Shown here: in pieces, positions 34,488 to 45,813 of the stretch
Numbering within the stretch: the first letter of the stretch is position 1
Layout: each line of letters opens with the position of its first letter
From: Anniella stebbinsi
Lineage: Eukaryota > Chordata > Lepidosauria > Squamata > Anniellidae
DNA: 64,000 bases
Reading direction: 5' to 3'
NCBI GenBank assembly: GCA_029215795.1
Contig: JARDYH010000003.1
Coordinates: 92,164,609 to 92,228,608, forward strand
The notes under the pieces: model-generated
What the model was told of the DNA's origin: nothing
The model's database searches: none
What the model saw: only the letters and a program-made list of their open reading frames with translations
Position numbers and translations under genes: made by a program

Positions 34488-34522
<35 letters not shown>
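34003..34522 (+). mobile_element. L2-clade LINE 3' end, well preserved
   Basis: Strongly 5'-truncated L2 insertion. The ORF2 C-terminus is open through 34281: FKALNGLGPGYLKERLLPYV, then TRRRAFSAVAPQLWNELPRE, then APTLHSFRRQVKTFLFSQYF and stop. The 3' UTR ends gtgaaccgcccagagagctt, then ggtggtataaaaatgcaat, and a TA microsatellite (34490-34522). Relatively young by its intact reading frame. The same tail type is at 45736-45813. Confidence 0.92.
34012..34281 (+). pseudogene. L2 ORF2 C-terminal fragment
   Basis: About 89 residues of the L2-clade ORF2 C-terminus with no internal stop. The diagnostic block is AVAPQLWNELPREVRLAPTL. It lacks the endonuclease and RT domains, so it cannot be functional. 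Confidence 0.88.
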
Positions 34523-34526
<4 letters not shown>

Positions 34527-34564
34527 AAGTTGGGATAAAAATGTCTAAGGTTTCCTGTACAAGA

Positions 34565-34905
34565 ATTTGGTTTGGCGCTTGGTTGTGCAATTATGCGCAT
34601 CTTCTCACAATCGCGTTTATGCCTAAATCCTGTAAATGACATGTGGTGAAGCGCATAACCGGCAGTATGAAACGCTCTTTAAAGTGGCTCAAATGCGGGG
34701 AATCTCTTGTTTACGTGGTCATATGGCGCTTTAATGGCCGCGGCAAATTAAAAGTCGCTATTTAACGCACATGCGAAGATGCGCATAATCGGAGAGAAAA
34801 CGCACCTCAACCCCCGATTTGTGCACCGTTCATGTGGAGGTAAAATTTTTAATGCGCCTTGAAAGAGCTTTAAATCGCTCTTGTAGAGGCACCCTAAAAC
34901 AGAAT
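34565..34905. repeat. CpG-dense inverted-repeat segment, class unknown
   Basis: Unusually many CpGs for this AT-rich neighbourhood. Words such as atgcgcatcttctcacaatc and acatgcgaagatgcgcataa form inverted pairs (about 34594 with about 34771), suggesting a DNA-transposon relic. No duplication found. No coding frame. Confidence 0.45.
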
Positions 34906-37079
34906 AAATGAGACATACCCAAACTGCATGGAGACATTGCAGGATCCTTGTGGGTGAATAAGAGTTTCCTTAAGTGACCAAGCAATGCAGCTTCTATAAA
35001 TTGAAAGAAGGTTGTGTTTTTTTCCCACTTTCAGGCTGTCCCCATGTACCACAAATGAGAGGGTTTAGTAAAAAAAAAAAAAGTGGAGTAGTAACGTATT
35101 TGCAAGTATGAGATTATTGTTGGCAATCCTAGATATGCTGAACTCATAGGAAATACACTTAAGTTTCATAAAAGCTTGTTTTGGTTTCCCTGCACTAGTG
35201 TTCTTTCATGGTGTGTGCGTGTGTGTGTGTGTGTGTGTAAGCAGTCTGGGGGCTGATATTGAATGGGAAACAGCTGATGGGGAAATGATTAAGCAAAAAC
35301 CACTTTGTTCTGTAGCTTCTCACTATTAAATACCTGGCTCTGAAGCTGCTTCAGTCTTGAAAAAGAAAAAGAAAAAAAAGGGAGGGGAGATGTAAAGGCA
35401 CCGTTACAACGCATGAGGTCCCAGGGCATGGACTGAAGATCGTTGATGCAGCAACCTTGCTGAAGCTCAACGGCCTGGGTCTCATCATCAGTGCTTCGAT
35501 GAGAGGCCAGTTGGGAGCTCTACGCACACTGCCTTGAGTTCCATGATGGAAGAAAAGCATAATATAAATGTAAAAACTGCTTGAGCTTGCAAGATACAGC
35601 TAGGCCATCAGTTTGCAGTTTTCCATATGTCCTCACACATAAGCTGAAAATTAGAAAAGGGATTAGGCTGATAACATAATGGTTGCACCATTGAAATCCA
35701 TGAGATGCAGATTTAATGTGATTATGTTCCCTCATCTACCCCCAGGAGCCATATTATTCCTAGATTTCAAATTCTGTTGTAGGGGGGATTTTTTTTAATG
35801 TGTTACTGTTGGAGGAAGTCAAAGTTTGCAATTTGAATTGTGAAGAGCTATGGTTTTTCCTTGTCATTAAAGCACTGTGATTTATATTTTTTCCTGTGAG
35901 CCGACCCTGTCACATTAGAGCATTCAGCATCCATCAGGAAAAAAATCTCCAAGTCTGAACAGTTCCATTATGCATATTATATACTTGGAAGGTAAAAGTG
36001 GTTCATCTCTTTCCTCTTTGAAGTACACTGCAGGGTTGATAGATTGCCCTTTGATTTCTTACAAACTTATAGGAAAAAGAGAATGACCTGGAGCCTCCTT
36101 TAGTAATGCATAGGGAGCACTCAAAATGCCTTTGTATACTGTGGATTAGGTCATCGGGGAATGGATAAGACATTATGAGGAGGACTGGTCTACCCACCCA
36201 GAAAAGTCCTGTGGCACATTCCTCCTGTAAAGGCTACACCACTTCAGAATACTAATAGGAAATTGCATGACCAAATGCTTTACATGTCCAAACTTCCCAC
36301 CTACGGAAAACCATCAACAGCTAATAGAGAGAAGCCTTCACACCTAGCATTATTCCTTACATTTTAGCTTTCCAAGTGCAGTGAGACTTTCTCTTGGGGA
36401 GACAGGTATGTTTGCTTTCAACAAACAGGCTCCCCATATACATTCTTGGAACAGATGCATGTGTTCTAGGATTTTTGGAACAGGTTACAATCCTTCCTTG
36501 AACAAGCTCTTACTCTCTGTATTGGGCGTCATTAAAATTCCATCAAAACTCAGAACATGGTGGCCGTTAGCAGAAGAGATGGGAACCATACTATGGTTCC
36601 AGATATGGTAAAATTTTCAAAACTGGTAGGCAGATGCATTGGATTTTAGGATAGCTGGTCGACTGACTGATTAGCGAGTTGAAATTTGTGCTGATATTTT
36701 CCTGGGATTATATTTATGCATGTGGGAACATGGCAGCAGTTATGGGTCTGAGATGTGGAGCCCTATAAGCATAGGAGTAAATGTTCACCACAGACAAAGG
36801 AGTAATTTAACTCAATATGGGGCACTGGACTGCAAGGACAGGGCTCAAGTTTAAGGTTTAGGGTAGACTGGGAAAAACTGTAGTTTAAAGCAGTAAAAAT
36901 CCTGCAGTACTTAAAACTTGGCTGAAAACATGTGGGTGAAATCAGCATAGAGAGAGAAGTCTGGATTTAGGAGCAGATCTTGACTGTTGGTAAAGTGCGT
37001 GGTATGAGGAGTTCTATCTTTAGAGAACCTACCTTTTTGAAATAGGGTTTGAGAGAAGCAAAGGAACTTTAGTTTAGAA
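34906..37079. other. No gene seen; TG microsatellite inside
   Basis: A TG repeat lies at 35213-35238. Otherwise plain AT-rich sequence with scattered small frames of no recognised family. Confidence 0.4.
35213..35238. repeat. TG microsatellite
   Basis: gtgtgtgcgtgtgtgtgtgt with one interruption. Confidence 0.9.
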
Positions 37080-37570
37080 AAATGAATATTTTATTAAGTT
37101 TTATTTTTAGTTTATACCAGCACAACCATAACAACAAAAAAAGCAAACTAGAATAGAACAAAAAGGCTGGTAGAGGGAGGAGGGATGGTACAGATTGAGG
37201 TGAAGAGGGAAAAGGGTCAGTATTCGTAGGTTCTGCTTATTCCCAGAGTTTCAATTCAAGCAGATGTCATAAAATACATTCACATTTAGCTTGGAATAGA
37301 GTTTAGTATAGGCTGGCCATGCAGCTTGCTAAGCATCTCATTTCTGCAATTGATATGTAGCTAGTTCATGTATGACGAGCAAGAGCTGGTCTTCTGTCTA
37401 TTGTTACTTTTCAAGTGTTGTAAAATATTGTACTGGGAGACCAAAAGAGTTTGACTAATCCATTTCTGCTGCGATTCCATACAATTGGGAATTATCCTAC
37501 CAGAGCTGTTTGTACATGAATTTTAGATCTGTTTCCAGGCCAAACTGATATGGACATCTCTTTAGAATGA
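37080..37570 (-). mobile_element. Possible old retrotransposon 3' end
   Basis: The minus strand runs into an A-rich end with aataaaacttaataaaatat near 37085-37105, reminiscent of a LINE 3' UTR. No ORF2 homology could be read. Tentative. Confidence 0.25.
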
Positions 37571-37585
37571 AACAACATGTCAGTA

Positions 37586-37905
37586 TAGGCTGACTATATG
37601 AAAAGGAGGACAGGGATCATGTAACTTCAACAGTTATAGAGAAAAGGGAATTTCAGCCAGTGTCATTTATATGCAATTAGTTCCTGGTGAAATTCCCTCT
37701 TCATCACAACAGTTAAAGGTGCAGGCACTATACTAGAGTGACCATATACAAAAGAAGGCAGGGCCCCTGCAACTTTAACTGTTGTGATGAAGAGGGAATT
37801 TCACCAGGAACTAATTGCATACAAATGACACTGGCAGAAATTCCCTTTTCTCTACAACTGTTAAAGTTACACGAGCCCTGTCCTCCTTTTCATATGGTCA
37901 GCCTA
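37586..37905. mobile_element. Foldback hAT MITE, intact copy
   Basis: 320 bp, starting taggctgactatatgaaaag and ending ttcatatggtcagccta. The flanking octamers tgtcagta (37578-37585) and tgacagta (37906-37913) differ at one base. Long complementary arms around a loop containing tagagtgaccatatac, an internal copy of the terminus. Confidence 0.93.
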
Positions 37906-37920
37906 TGACAGTACCACATA

Positions 37921-38632
37921 ATGGCCGTGTTTGGATGCCACAGTAGTCAATGGTATGTTAATAGTCAACTCAACCATTGGTTATTTTGCGGGTACTCCCC
38001 ACACGATCAAAGAAATAACTAACTGTGGAGTGGTTTGGGGTCAGCATTGAGTTGATCATTAGTTCACGGTGTGTTGAATGACTCATCCCCCACCCTCCCT
38101 CCTCTTCTTATTCCTCCCACTTGTATCTCCTCAGCCATTTCCCCTGAAAATCTATCCCAGCTGCCCTTGTGTTCCTGAATTGTCACTATTCCTCTGTTCT
38201 CTCCCGGGATGGGCACTTGGAAAGGAAGATTTCCATTTCATTTTTGGGGCAGTAGCAATCTCTCCATCCCCACCTGTTGGGTGCAGGGATTTCGCACTGT
38301 CGCTGCTTCCTCCCCACTCGGGTGGCCAGGCTGCCAAGTTTGGGCACGGTCCTGAAATGCCTCGCAGACGCTTCAAATTCCATTTTGATGCGCAGAACCA
38401 TGCCCGAATTTGGCAGGCTGGTTGCCCAGGTGGGGAAGAAGCTGCGGCAGCATGAAATCCGTGCGCCCCAACAGGTGGGGACGGAGATACTGTGGATGCA
38501 CCGAGAAGGGGCTGATGCTTATATCTCCATTGGGGATTACTGGACCGTGCCCAAACTTCTGTTGTGGCTAAACCCACTCCCCTTGGGCAGGGTAAAGGAC
38601 TGTCAGACAATAATTCAGAGTCAGATTCTGAG
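37921..38632. mobile_element. Foldback DNA element with long internal palindrome
   Basis: The left part (atggccgtgtttggatgcca, cacagtagtcaatggtatg) is related to the MITEs at 53886 and 55733. Then comes a long imperfect palindrome, 38225-38530. In its core, ctcgggtggccaggctgcca (38319 on) pairs with tggcaggctggttgcccagg (38412 on). The overlapping open frames at 38078-38645 on both strands follow from this symmetry and are not genes. Confidence 0.6.
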
Positions 38633-38639
38633 GCACCAG

Positions 38640-39077
38640 TGCTGAGCTTGTATTTCTCAATGCTGTGATCAAATGCCTCATGTCATAGAACCAAGGATCC
38701 AATGATAAGAACAGTAACTGTATGCCACTCTATTTAAAATGATTTTAAAACAACAACAACAGGTGAAGCAGCTTTCAAATTACTTGAAACGAACCTCTAT
38801 TTTTTAAAACTGTGTTAACTGCTAACAACTTCAGTACTGTTGGGGTGAGGACTACAGCAGAAACAGAAATGTCCCGAGGTACACGCTCATAAGCGAGCAA
38901 AAATAATTCATAAGTTTCTGTTCTGAGTCAGCGTTTTGCATACTGTGGGGAAAAAAATTGCTTACTGAAGAAGCAGTTGAAGACTGGCATTTTGGTAAAT
39001 GTCTTTTGCCAAAAGGCACTTGAGAGCCTATAAAACTCTTAAAGAAATCAAGGAAAATAGGCATTATTTACAGCCCG
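38640..39077. other. No recognisable gene or repeat
   Basis: Plain AT-rich sequence with an A run near 38950. Confidence 0.4.
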
Positions 39078-39385
39078 GGTGCACAACCTTTTCAGGCCTG
39101 AGGGCTGCATGCATTGCTTCATGGTGGCCATACATACATGCGTGCACACATGTACACTCACACGCATATGCACACAAATGTCCCAGCCATACTGATGCCA
39201 ATTGTATGAGGATCGCTGGGGGAGCATGTGGAAAGCCTGCTCTCCACCTCCCCATGATACACATCGCTCTTTCCTTGTTGCTATTACTGCTGAGGAAAGA
39301 ATGATCTGTATCATGATTTCTGGGGGAGGGAATTTGGCAGCAGGAGGGGGCAGGGTACCCTTGGGTGTCAGCAGGTTGTGCAGTA
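39078..39385. repeat. Possible hAT-type MITE
   Basis: gtgcacaaccttttcaggcc at the left and caggttgtgcag at the right are inverted. The middle holds aatgatctgtatcatgattt and an opposing atgatacacatcgct. No clean duplication. Confidence 0.4.
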
Positions 39386-40217
39386 CTCACAGTATAGTTT
39401 TGAGTAAATTTTAAGGATTTACAAGGTTTACAAAAAATATTGCCCTATGAAAATTAATCCACTGTTATCTTCAGATTACATAAACAAAAAGGAAACCTGA
39501 TTCACCCAGTCATACTCTCATTATAGTACCTGGATGGTGTTGGTCCTACACTGCTGGAAAAGGCCATCAGAATTTATTTGGATGTTTTAATTGAGATTTT
39601 CTTTGTAATAGAGTCTTAGAGGGAGAGCGAGCAGATCAGTAATCCTAAAGCTCTGATGGTCTGCGTTTAGGCGTGTTACCAAACTCAAAATGCTTTCAAT
39701 GTGATCTTTGTAATTGTAATGGCTAATTATCCTGAAAGTGGGATGGCCAGTTTTAGCAACCTATTTTCATTCAGTCCAGTGACTTCATCCATGGACCATG
39801 GTGTGTTAGAATCTCATGCATTTGGGGACTTCCTTTTAGCTTAGTTGAAGGGTTGTTATTAGTGTAGTACAATAGACCTGCACATTCCTAACTGCACACG
39901 TTAGTGGAGAAAAAACTATAATAAATTTTGAAACCTTCTCTCGCTTGGTATTCATTTTGTTTTCCTTACTTTCCTATGTCTCTTGCCAGCTTTCCAGCTA
40001 TCATTGGAAATTTAGAATGACCTTTCTTCTTCCAGTGAGCGTGATAGTAAGAGCTATTTTTCTCTGTGTATATTTCAGCTGGCATGAGTAAGACACTCTT
40101 CTATGGCGTGATCATTTTCTAATACACTTTTTAAAACTCCAGACACACATTGATTAGAACAGTTTTCATGTAAAAATATTTATGTTATAGATTTTTTTTT
40201 AAAAAAATACACAATTA
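39386..40217. other. No recognisable gene or repeat
   Basis: Plain AT-rich sequence. Confidence 0.4.
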
Positions 40218-40292
40218 CAGTGCAACTTGGTGCATTTTATTCAGAAGGAAGTCCCACTGCATTCAAGAAAGTGTACTTAGGATAACAACCTA
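40218..40292. repeat. Ancient dispersed 'cccattgaactcagtggg' family copy
   Basis: agtgcaacttggtgcatttt, attcagaaggaagtcccact and gtacttaggataacaacc fit the recurring pattern, but decayed. Confidence 0.4.
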
Positions 40293-40744
40293 CTACAGGA
40301 GTTCCCTTTTTGTGCTTAAATGGAAAAGGTACAGTGACCTAAAACTTCAGCATAAGGTATAAGGTGAATTCTAATCTTACTTGCCTTCCAAGGGATACAA
40401 TATGTTTGGCTTTGAGCATAGCAAGCTTGTGACAGGCTGGGCAAAGGAACCTCTCATAATACTTATTAAATTTGGGGGCTAAAAAGTCTGGCTTGCAGGT
40501 GTAATGGGATTAAAACTTCTATTTTTGTATTCAGTTCTGTTAAACTATTATTCAGTGAGACTTTGGCTATTAGCTGGCAGCAGGAGCAGAATAAGAGCTT
40601 TAAGGGCATTTCTAGGCAAAGACAACAATGACATCTGTGTAAACCTTTGTAGCTGCAATAAATGCACCATTATTACCCATCAATTATAAGGGTTCAGGAT
40701 ACCTGTCCTCAGGATGAAACTTAATTCTTCAAAAAAGAGCAAAT

Positions 40745-40917
40745 ACAATCAATCAATCACCTTTATTTGCAGTCAATAGACCAAGGTATAACACATAAAC
40801 AAGATACCACATATATACATATAAAAACAGAATTAAATATCTCATTTTAAAAATTTGGATGGTAAACCAGGGAAGAGTATCAGTATATATAACATTTATC
40901 ACAGTATTTAAGGAATA
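40745..40917 (-). mobile_element. Possible GATT-tailed retrotransposon 3' end
   Basis: atcaatcaatcacctttatt followed by tgcagtcaatagaccaagg reads on the minus strand as ...ctgcaaataaaggtgattga ttgatt, a tail type common to reptile non-LTR elements. No coding part is visible. Confidence 0.35.
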
Positions 40918-40925
40918 TATTTAAG

Positions 40926-41246
40926 TAGGCTGACCATATGAAAAGGAGGACAGGGCTCATGTAACTTTAACAGTTGTAGAGAAAAGGGAATTTCAGCCAG
41001 TGTCATTTGTATGCAATTAGTTCCTAGTGAAATTCCCTCTTCATCACAACAGTTAAAAGTTGCAGGGGCCCTGCCTTCTTTTGTATATGGTCACTCTAGT
41101 ATAGTGCCTACTCCTTTAATTGTTGTGATGAAGAGGGAATTTCACCAGGAACTAATTGCATACAAATGACCCTGGCTGAAATTCCCTTTTCTCTACAACT
41201 GTTAAAGTTACATGAGCCCTGACCTCCATTTCATATGGTCAGCTTA
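40926..41246. mobile_element. Foldback hAT MITE, intact copy
   Basis: 321 bp, taggctgaccatatgaaaag to tttcatatggtcagctta, flanked by the perfect octamer tatttaag (40918-40925 and 41247-41254). The loop is in the same orientation as in 23524-23842. Non-coding. Confidence 0.95.
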
Positions 41247-41254
41247 TATTTAAG

Positions 41255-42393
41255 GAATACACTAGCAAGCGATGCCAAACTTCTCATGCATATTTTGCCT
41301 TTTTTTAAAAAATGTTTTTTTTTTAATTTAATGTAGTTGGAAGGCTTTGCATACCCTCTTTGCAGTGCTGATTCCAATGCCCCCACCCCCACCCTTGTAG
41401 CAAAATTTTCTCCCCCTGCAGTAAGGTAGACCATCCCAATGGGATGGGAAGGCTGTTTCACTACTAGGACTGCCTGAGGCAGGGGAGAGTATCATTTCTG
41501 AGAATAAACACCCTAGCTTTTTTTTTGCCTTTATAGGCACTTCTTCCTCAGTGAAATAAGTAACAGAAATCTTCAGCTGTCTGTCTCTTCTCCAGCCTTG
41601 TGTTATATTAAGCTTTCAGGAAACAGCCGTCTTGCAAGCCAGCCGACCAGCCAGCCAACCATTTTACAGGAATTTGTCCAGCTTCTTCAGCAGTACAACA
41701 TTATTTCATATTTCCTACTCTATTGTATGAAATAGTCCATGGTCAAAATGGTCTCACCTTGACTGGTTTTAAGCAAACAAACAAGTTTCCCAAGGTTTTG
41801 ATTTCTAAACTGATTGACTAGTAGGCATAGTAATTGAATAATTATAATTCAGTTTTTCCTTTCTGCACAGCCTCTTGATTTTCCAAGCATCTGTTCAACT
41901 TGCATCCACATATACCACAGCCAGGCCTATTGCTGTAAACACTTTAGTCTTAATTTAATGCTTTTAATTAACAAGAAAACACGCTAAACTTGATTGTTGT
42001 TCAGAATTAATTACCCCCTTCTCCCCACTCCCAGGCCTTCTGAAATGAGTGTAGTAGGGAGACTTTGGACATTGACTTCTGTTTATTTTCTCTTTTAAAG
42101 GCTCATTTGATTATTCCACAATGCCACAACAGGTTGATAAGTAAATTCAGTTGGGATTTTTTTCCATGTGCACATACATGCACCTTTGTCTGAACTACAA
42201 AGGAACTTTAGTTCTAAATAATAACAGGGTCATTTCAGGTATTTCTTGCAAATACAAAGCAGCAACAGAGACCAAAATAACGACTGATGAGGAAACAGAG
42301 AAAGAATATATGGGGAGAGATGGGAAGGGGACACAGAATGCGACTAGTTTTTGACTAGCCCAAATAAATCCATCTTGTATCTGAGTTCCCCAA
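41255..42393. other. No recognisable gene or repeat
   Basis: T-rich tract near 41292-41330; otherwise plain. Confidence 0.4.
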
Positions 42394-42401
42394 CTGTAAT
42401 G

Positions 42402-42539
42402 CAGGGGTGAGCAGCTCATGGCCTTTGAGATGTTGTTGAACTACAATTCCCATCAACTGTCACCATTAGCTATGCTGGCTAGGGCTGGTGGGAGTTGCAG
42501 ACCAACCACATCTGGAGAGCCACATGTTGCCTACCTTTA
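42402..42539. mobile_element. hAT-type palindromic MITE
   Basis: caggggtgagcagctcatgg, then ttgttgaactacaattccca, then the inverted tgggagttgcagaccaacca, ending gttgcctaccttta. Flanking octamers ctgtaatg and gtgaaatg agree at 6 of 8. A decayed relative is at 24546-24655. Confidence 0.8.
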
Positions 42540-42788
42540 GTGAAATGGGAACAGAAAGAATACCCAACTTGAATGATGTATATGTGAGAGATTCCCCCCC
42601 CCCCCAAATATCAAGGGCAAAAAACACGTACACACATGGGAATGGATTGGCATAGGGCTTCCTTTTCTCCATGGTATGCACGTGGACATGTATGCACTAC
42701 AGTTTGATGTCCACGTGGACATGTATGCACTACAGGAGGCTGGTGCATGCTTCCCGACTCATATCAAACAGTTGTTTTCCTTCCTGAG

Positions 42789-43127
42789 CATAGGTGTGCG
42801 CAAGGGGTGTGCTGGGTGTGCCCAGGCACACCCTAATGTCTCAAGCAATAAGCGCTGAATTGAGGGGGCTGTTGAGTAGGAAACCAGAGGAGGATCCAGA
42901 CGCAGTGGAAATGGTGCTCTCGCTGCCCTCTGGCTACCTCGCTGTCGCTGCCCCCAACAGTGCGCCATTGCTCCCAGCAGCAGAAGTGAAAAGGAATCAC
43001 TCTGCCAGAAGCTTCTCTGCCGAGAGCCACACTTCAAAGAGGCCAAGAGGAGGGCCACTGAAGGCTAATATTACTTTCCCAGAAGATGGAGAGGCTTTGG
43101 CAGTCTCAGAGGTAGCTTCCTCATAAA
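42789..43127 (+). mobile_element. Second copy of the outer hAT family
   Basis: cataggtgtgcgcaaggggt at the left end, then ggtgtgcccaggcacaccct, gcaataagcgctgaattgag, aaaaggaatcactctgccag and acttcaaagaggccaagagg parallel 8456-8480 plus 11777-12240. It lacks the 3.3-kb inner hAT, which confirms that as a later insertion. The right terminus (gcgcacacctatg-like) is missing, so this copy is 3'-truncated. Confidence 0.7.
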
Positions 43128-43795
43128 AGAACCATTACATTGGGTACATGGCTTCCAGCTTCCAGATCCTTTTTGCTTTTTTCAAGGCCTTCCACAGAAA
43201 TGCAGGATCCACTGTTTGTAAAGGCAAGACATCTTGCTCCAGGGACAGGTAGTTCCCTCATTCCTTTCACTCCCTTTCTTCCTCTTTCTTTGTCAACTTT
43301 GTTATTTCTGACTGGATTGTTTCTTAACGTCATTGCAGAGTTCCAGCGTAGTTTCTCCTCCTAGCCTAGTTAAACACTTATGCTTTCCCCTGATGGATGG
43401 ATGGTATCAGTCAGCTGGGAAGCACAAACTGTGGAGCTCTTCCAACTCTCTGACCATGTTACTGCTTTTCTGAAGGGACCCAAATGTAGAGTGTCAATGT
43501 GGGAGGATTGCTTCACATGCTGTGCTTTATGCTGAGGTAGAGACATCTTAGGGTTACCAATTTTTCCACTGCCCACTGTCACTGTCCCTTTCACAGCAGC
43601 TTAATGCGCAATAACGTTTATCTAAATCTAATGAAAAGCTTCACTTGTTGATCTCTGGATATCAAATGACTGTTAAGGGAACAAGAGCAGGCCAGGCCAT
43701 TTTGTTTCTGGTCACTTGGCAACACAATAGAGAGCGCATGCACATCTCTTTGACACGCACAGAACTTTTCACATGCCCTTTTAAAATACTCAGGT
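43128..43795. other. No recognisable gene or repeat
   Basis: Plain sequence. Short frames on both strands without domain. Confidence 0.4.
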
Positions 43796-44600
43796 GGAGA
43801 TGTGAGGATGGATTTTGACACCGACCCCCCCACCCCACTCTCGCTTTACCAGCCCCACAAAGGCAAAGAGGGAAACTTGCTTCACTGGGAGCGTTTTTAT
43901 CCAGCTCCATGCACAGCCTTAGTACCCAGGCCATTTCTACATTGGCCTTTTGTTGTGGGATCGTCCCTGAGTGGTCCCTGTGTGTCCAAAAGATGTACAG
44001 GGGCTCCTGGGGCCAGAGGGGGATGGGCATGGATTTTCCCAGGGATAAAGAAACCCTGGAAAAAACAAGATTCTTCCCACAGTCCCGGGAATGTCCTGAG
44101 ACCGTGGGAGGTGTGGGTGCCCATCCCACCTGGTGCCTGCTTACTCACGAGTAAGCAGACACCAGAAACAGGCATGGAGCTGCGCTGCATGGCTCTGTGC
44201 CCATCAGGGGAGGGGGTGGCAGCCCCCTGATTTCAGGGTGTTAAAAAAACATACAATTCTCGCTGGAGAGCAAGTGCGCGCTCTCCTCCGGTTTTAAAAA
44301 AATGGCGGGCGCAATGGCGCAACTTCCCAGGAGGAAGCCAGGATGTTGCACTTCCTGTTTGGAAAGAGGGGGAGGGGGAGCTAAGCGGCTGTTAGTGGAC
44401 GTGCCCAGTTCCAGCCAAGTCCTGCTGGGACTGTCTCGGCCTATGCTTATCGTCCACCAGGTGCTCTATGAGGAGCCTGTACTGAAGGGCCAGAGCTGGG
44501 CTGGGCACTTGCCCCCTTCATTGGACCTGTTTCTGGGCATGCACAGAGTGCTTCTCCTCCCTCTCTCTTAAGGGTGAAGGCCGTGCATGCACTTTCCCCA
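43796..44600. repeat. GC-rich composite, probable DNA-transposon relics
   Basis: aggccatttctacattggcc at 43929 resembles a MITE terminus, and gagagcaagtgcgcgctctc at 44264 is a local palindrome. Overlapping frames of 80-155 codons on both strands (43662-44571) reflect GC-rich composition. No protein family recognised. Boundaries unknown. Confidence 0.35.
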
Positions 44601-45407
44601 GATTCTCAGAAAACAGCAATATCAGGACAGTATGCCTTTGAGCATGTTCAGAATTCAAAGTCACGCTGTTGTATCTAGTTATGTTTTTAAAAACATGCAT
44701 GCCAGGTGGGAGGCGGCATGCAAATGGACGCAGCTCGTTTATGTGAGTTGTTTCCTTTTATGTGGAATTGGATTGACTGCTTGAGACCGACCTTAGGAGT
44801 CTGGGTTGTGAAAGGCATGCAGCAGCCACCTGTCCATGCACTCTGGCCTCCAACCCAAGGCATGCTGGGAGTTGTAAGCATAAGCCTTGGTTTTTTAAAA
44901 TTAAATTCTTTAAAAATACTTAAAACCCACAATTTTGTGTTTTTAGATTTTTTTTTCTGGTACATTGTACAACCAGACCTACCAGCATGCCAGATTTAAT
45001 GTTCCTAACTCATCTGGAAGTGAGTAAACATTTCCAGACATACATCCCACACACATACTTTCTGCTTTATAGGTAGAGATTTAAACAATACATTCTTAAC
45101 ATTTTAATGGGACATATACTGAATGCTATAGATCTGCCTCACATTTGATGAGGTGCACAGACATGAGTACAACATTTAGCAAGTGAAGCCACTCCCTAGG
45201 GCCGGATCCTTGCCATGACTTCGTGGACCAAATATGAGGCAAATATATGCGTTGAAAGATATAGTGCCGACGTGAAAGCATGGCACCAAGAATCATCTGC
45301 ATGATCAGAGATGATATTACCTAGGAGGTGAGATAGCATTTGAAATCTAGTTTATCACAGCTCCAGTAGCTTTTATATTTCATCATTTAACACCCATGGA
45401 AACAAAT
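44601..45407. other. No recognisable gene or repeat
   Basis: Plain AT-rich sequence with a T run near 44946-44955. Confidence 0.4.
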
Positions 45408-45475
45408 GCGCAGCTGAATCCTATGCATAACTCAGTGGGATTTATTCTTAAATTTCCATAGGATCGCAGCCATAC
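45408..45475. repeat. Ancient dispersed 'cccattgaactcagtggg' family copy
   Basis: gcagctgaatcctatgcata, ctcagtgggatttattctta, ccataggatcgcagcc. Confidence 0.5.
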
Positions 45476-45735
45476 GTTTCTTCTGGAAGCTGTGTGACAT
45501 TGTGAGAAACAATAAGATGATTTAGAGGACAAGGGAATTGTGAATAGCCTTTGTCTTGCTGTCAGATGAACTTATAATGATTGTCTTAGAAATTTACAGC
45601 CTTCCAGATTTTTTCCCTATGATTAGCCTTTGGGGCTAGGGAAGGTCCAAAGAGCAGGAGGTGGACATAGTTTGATGGAGAGAACAGGCTTACATTGTTT
45701 CCTACTAATGCCCTGTAGATGCTGCTGTCTCTTAC

Positions 45736-45813
45736 ATCTTTTTGTAAACCGCCCAGAGAGCTTTGGCTATGGGGTGGTATATAAATGTAATAAATAATAA
45801 TAAATAATAATAA
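45736..45813 (+). mobile_element. L2-clade LINE 3' tail fragment
   Basis: tgtaaaccgcccagagagct, ttggctatggggtggtatat, then AATAAT microsatellite. Same tail as 34440-34522. Only the last ~80 bp inserted. Confidence 0.8.

Noticed and set aside
38078..38645. Overlapping 120-150-codon frames on both strands
   Set aside because: Follow from the imperfect palindrome; no protein family and many sibling frames.
43662..44571. Several 80-155-codon frames
   Set aside because: GC-rich sequence with overlapping frames on both strands; no domain and no splice evidence.
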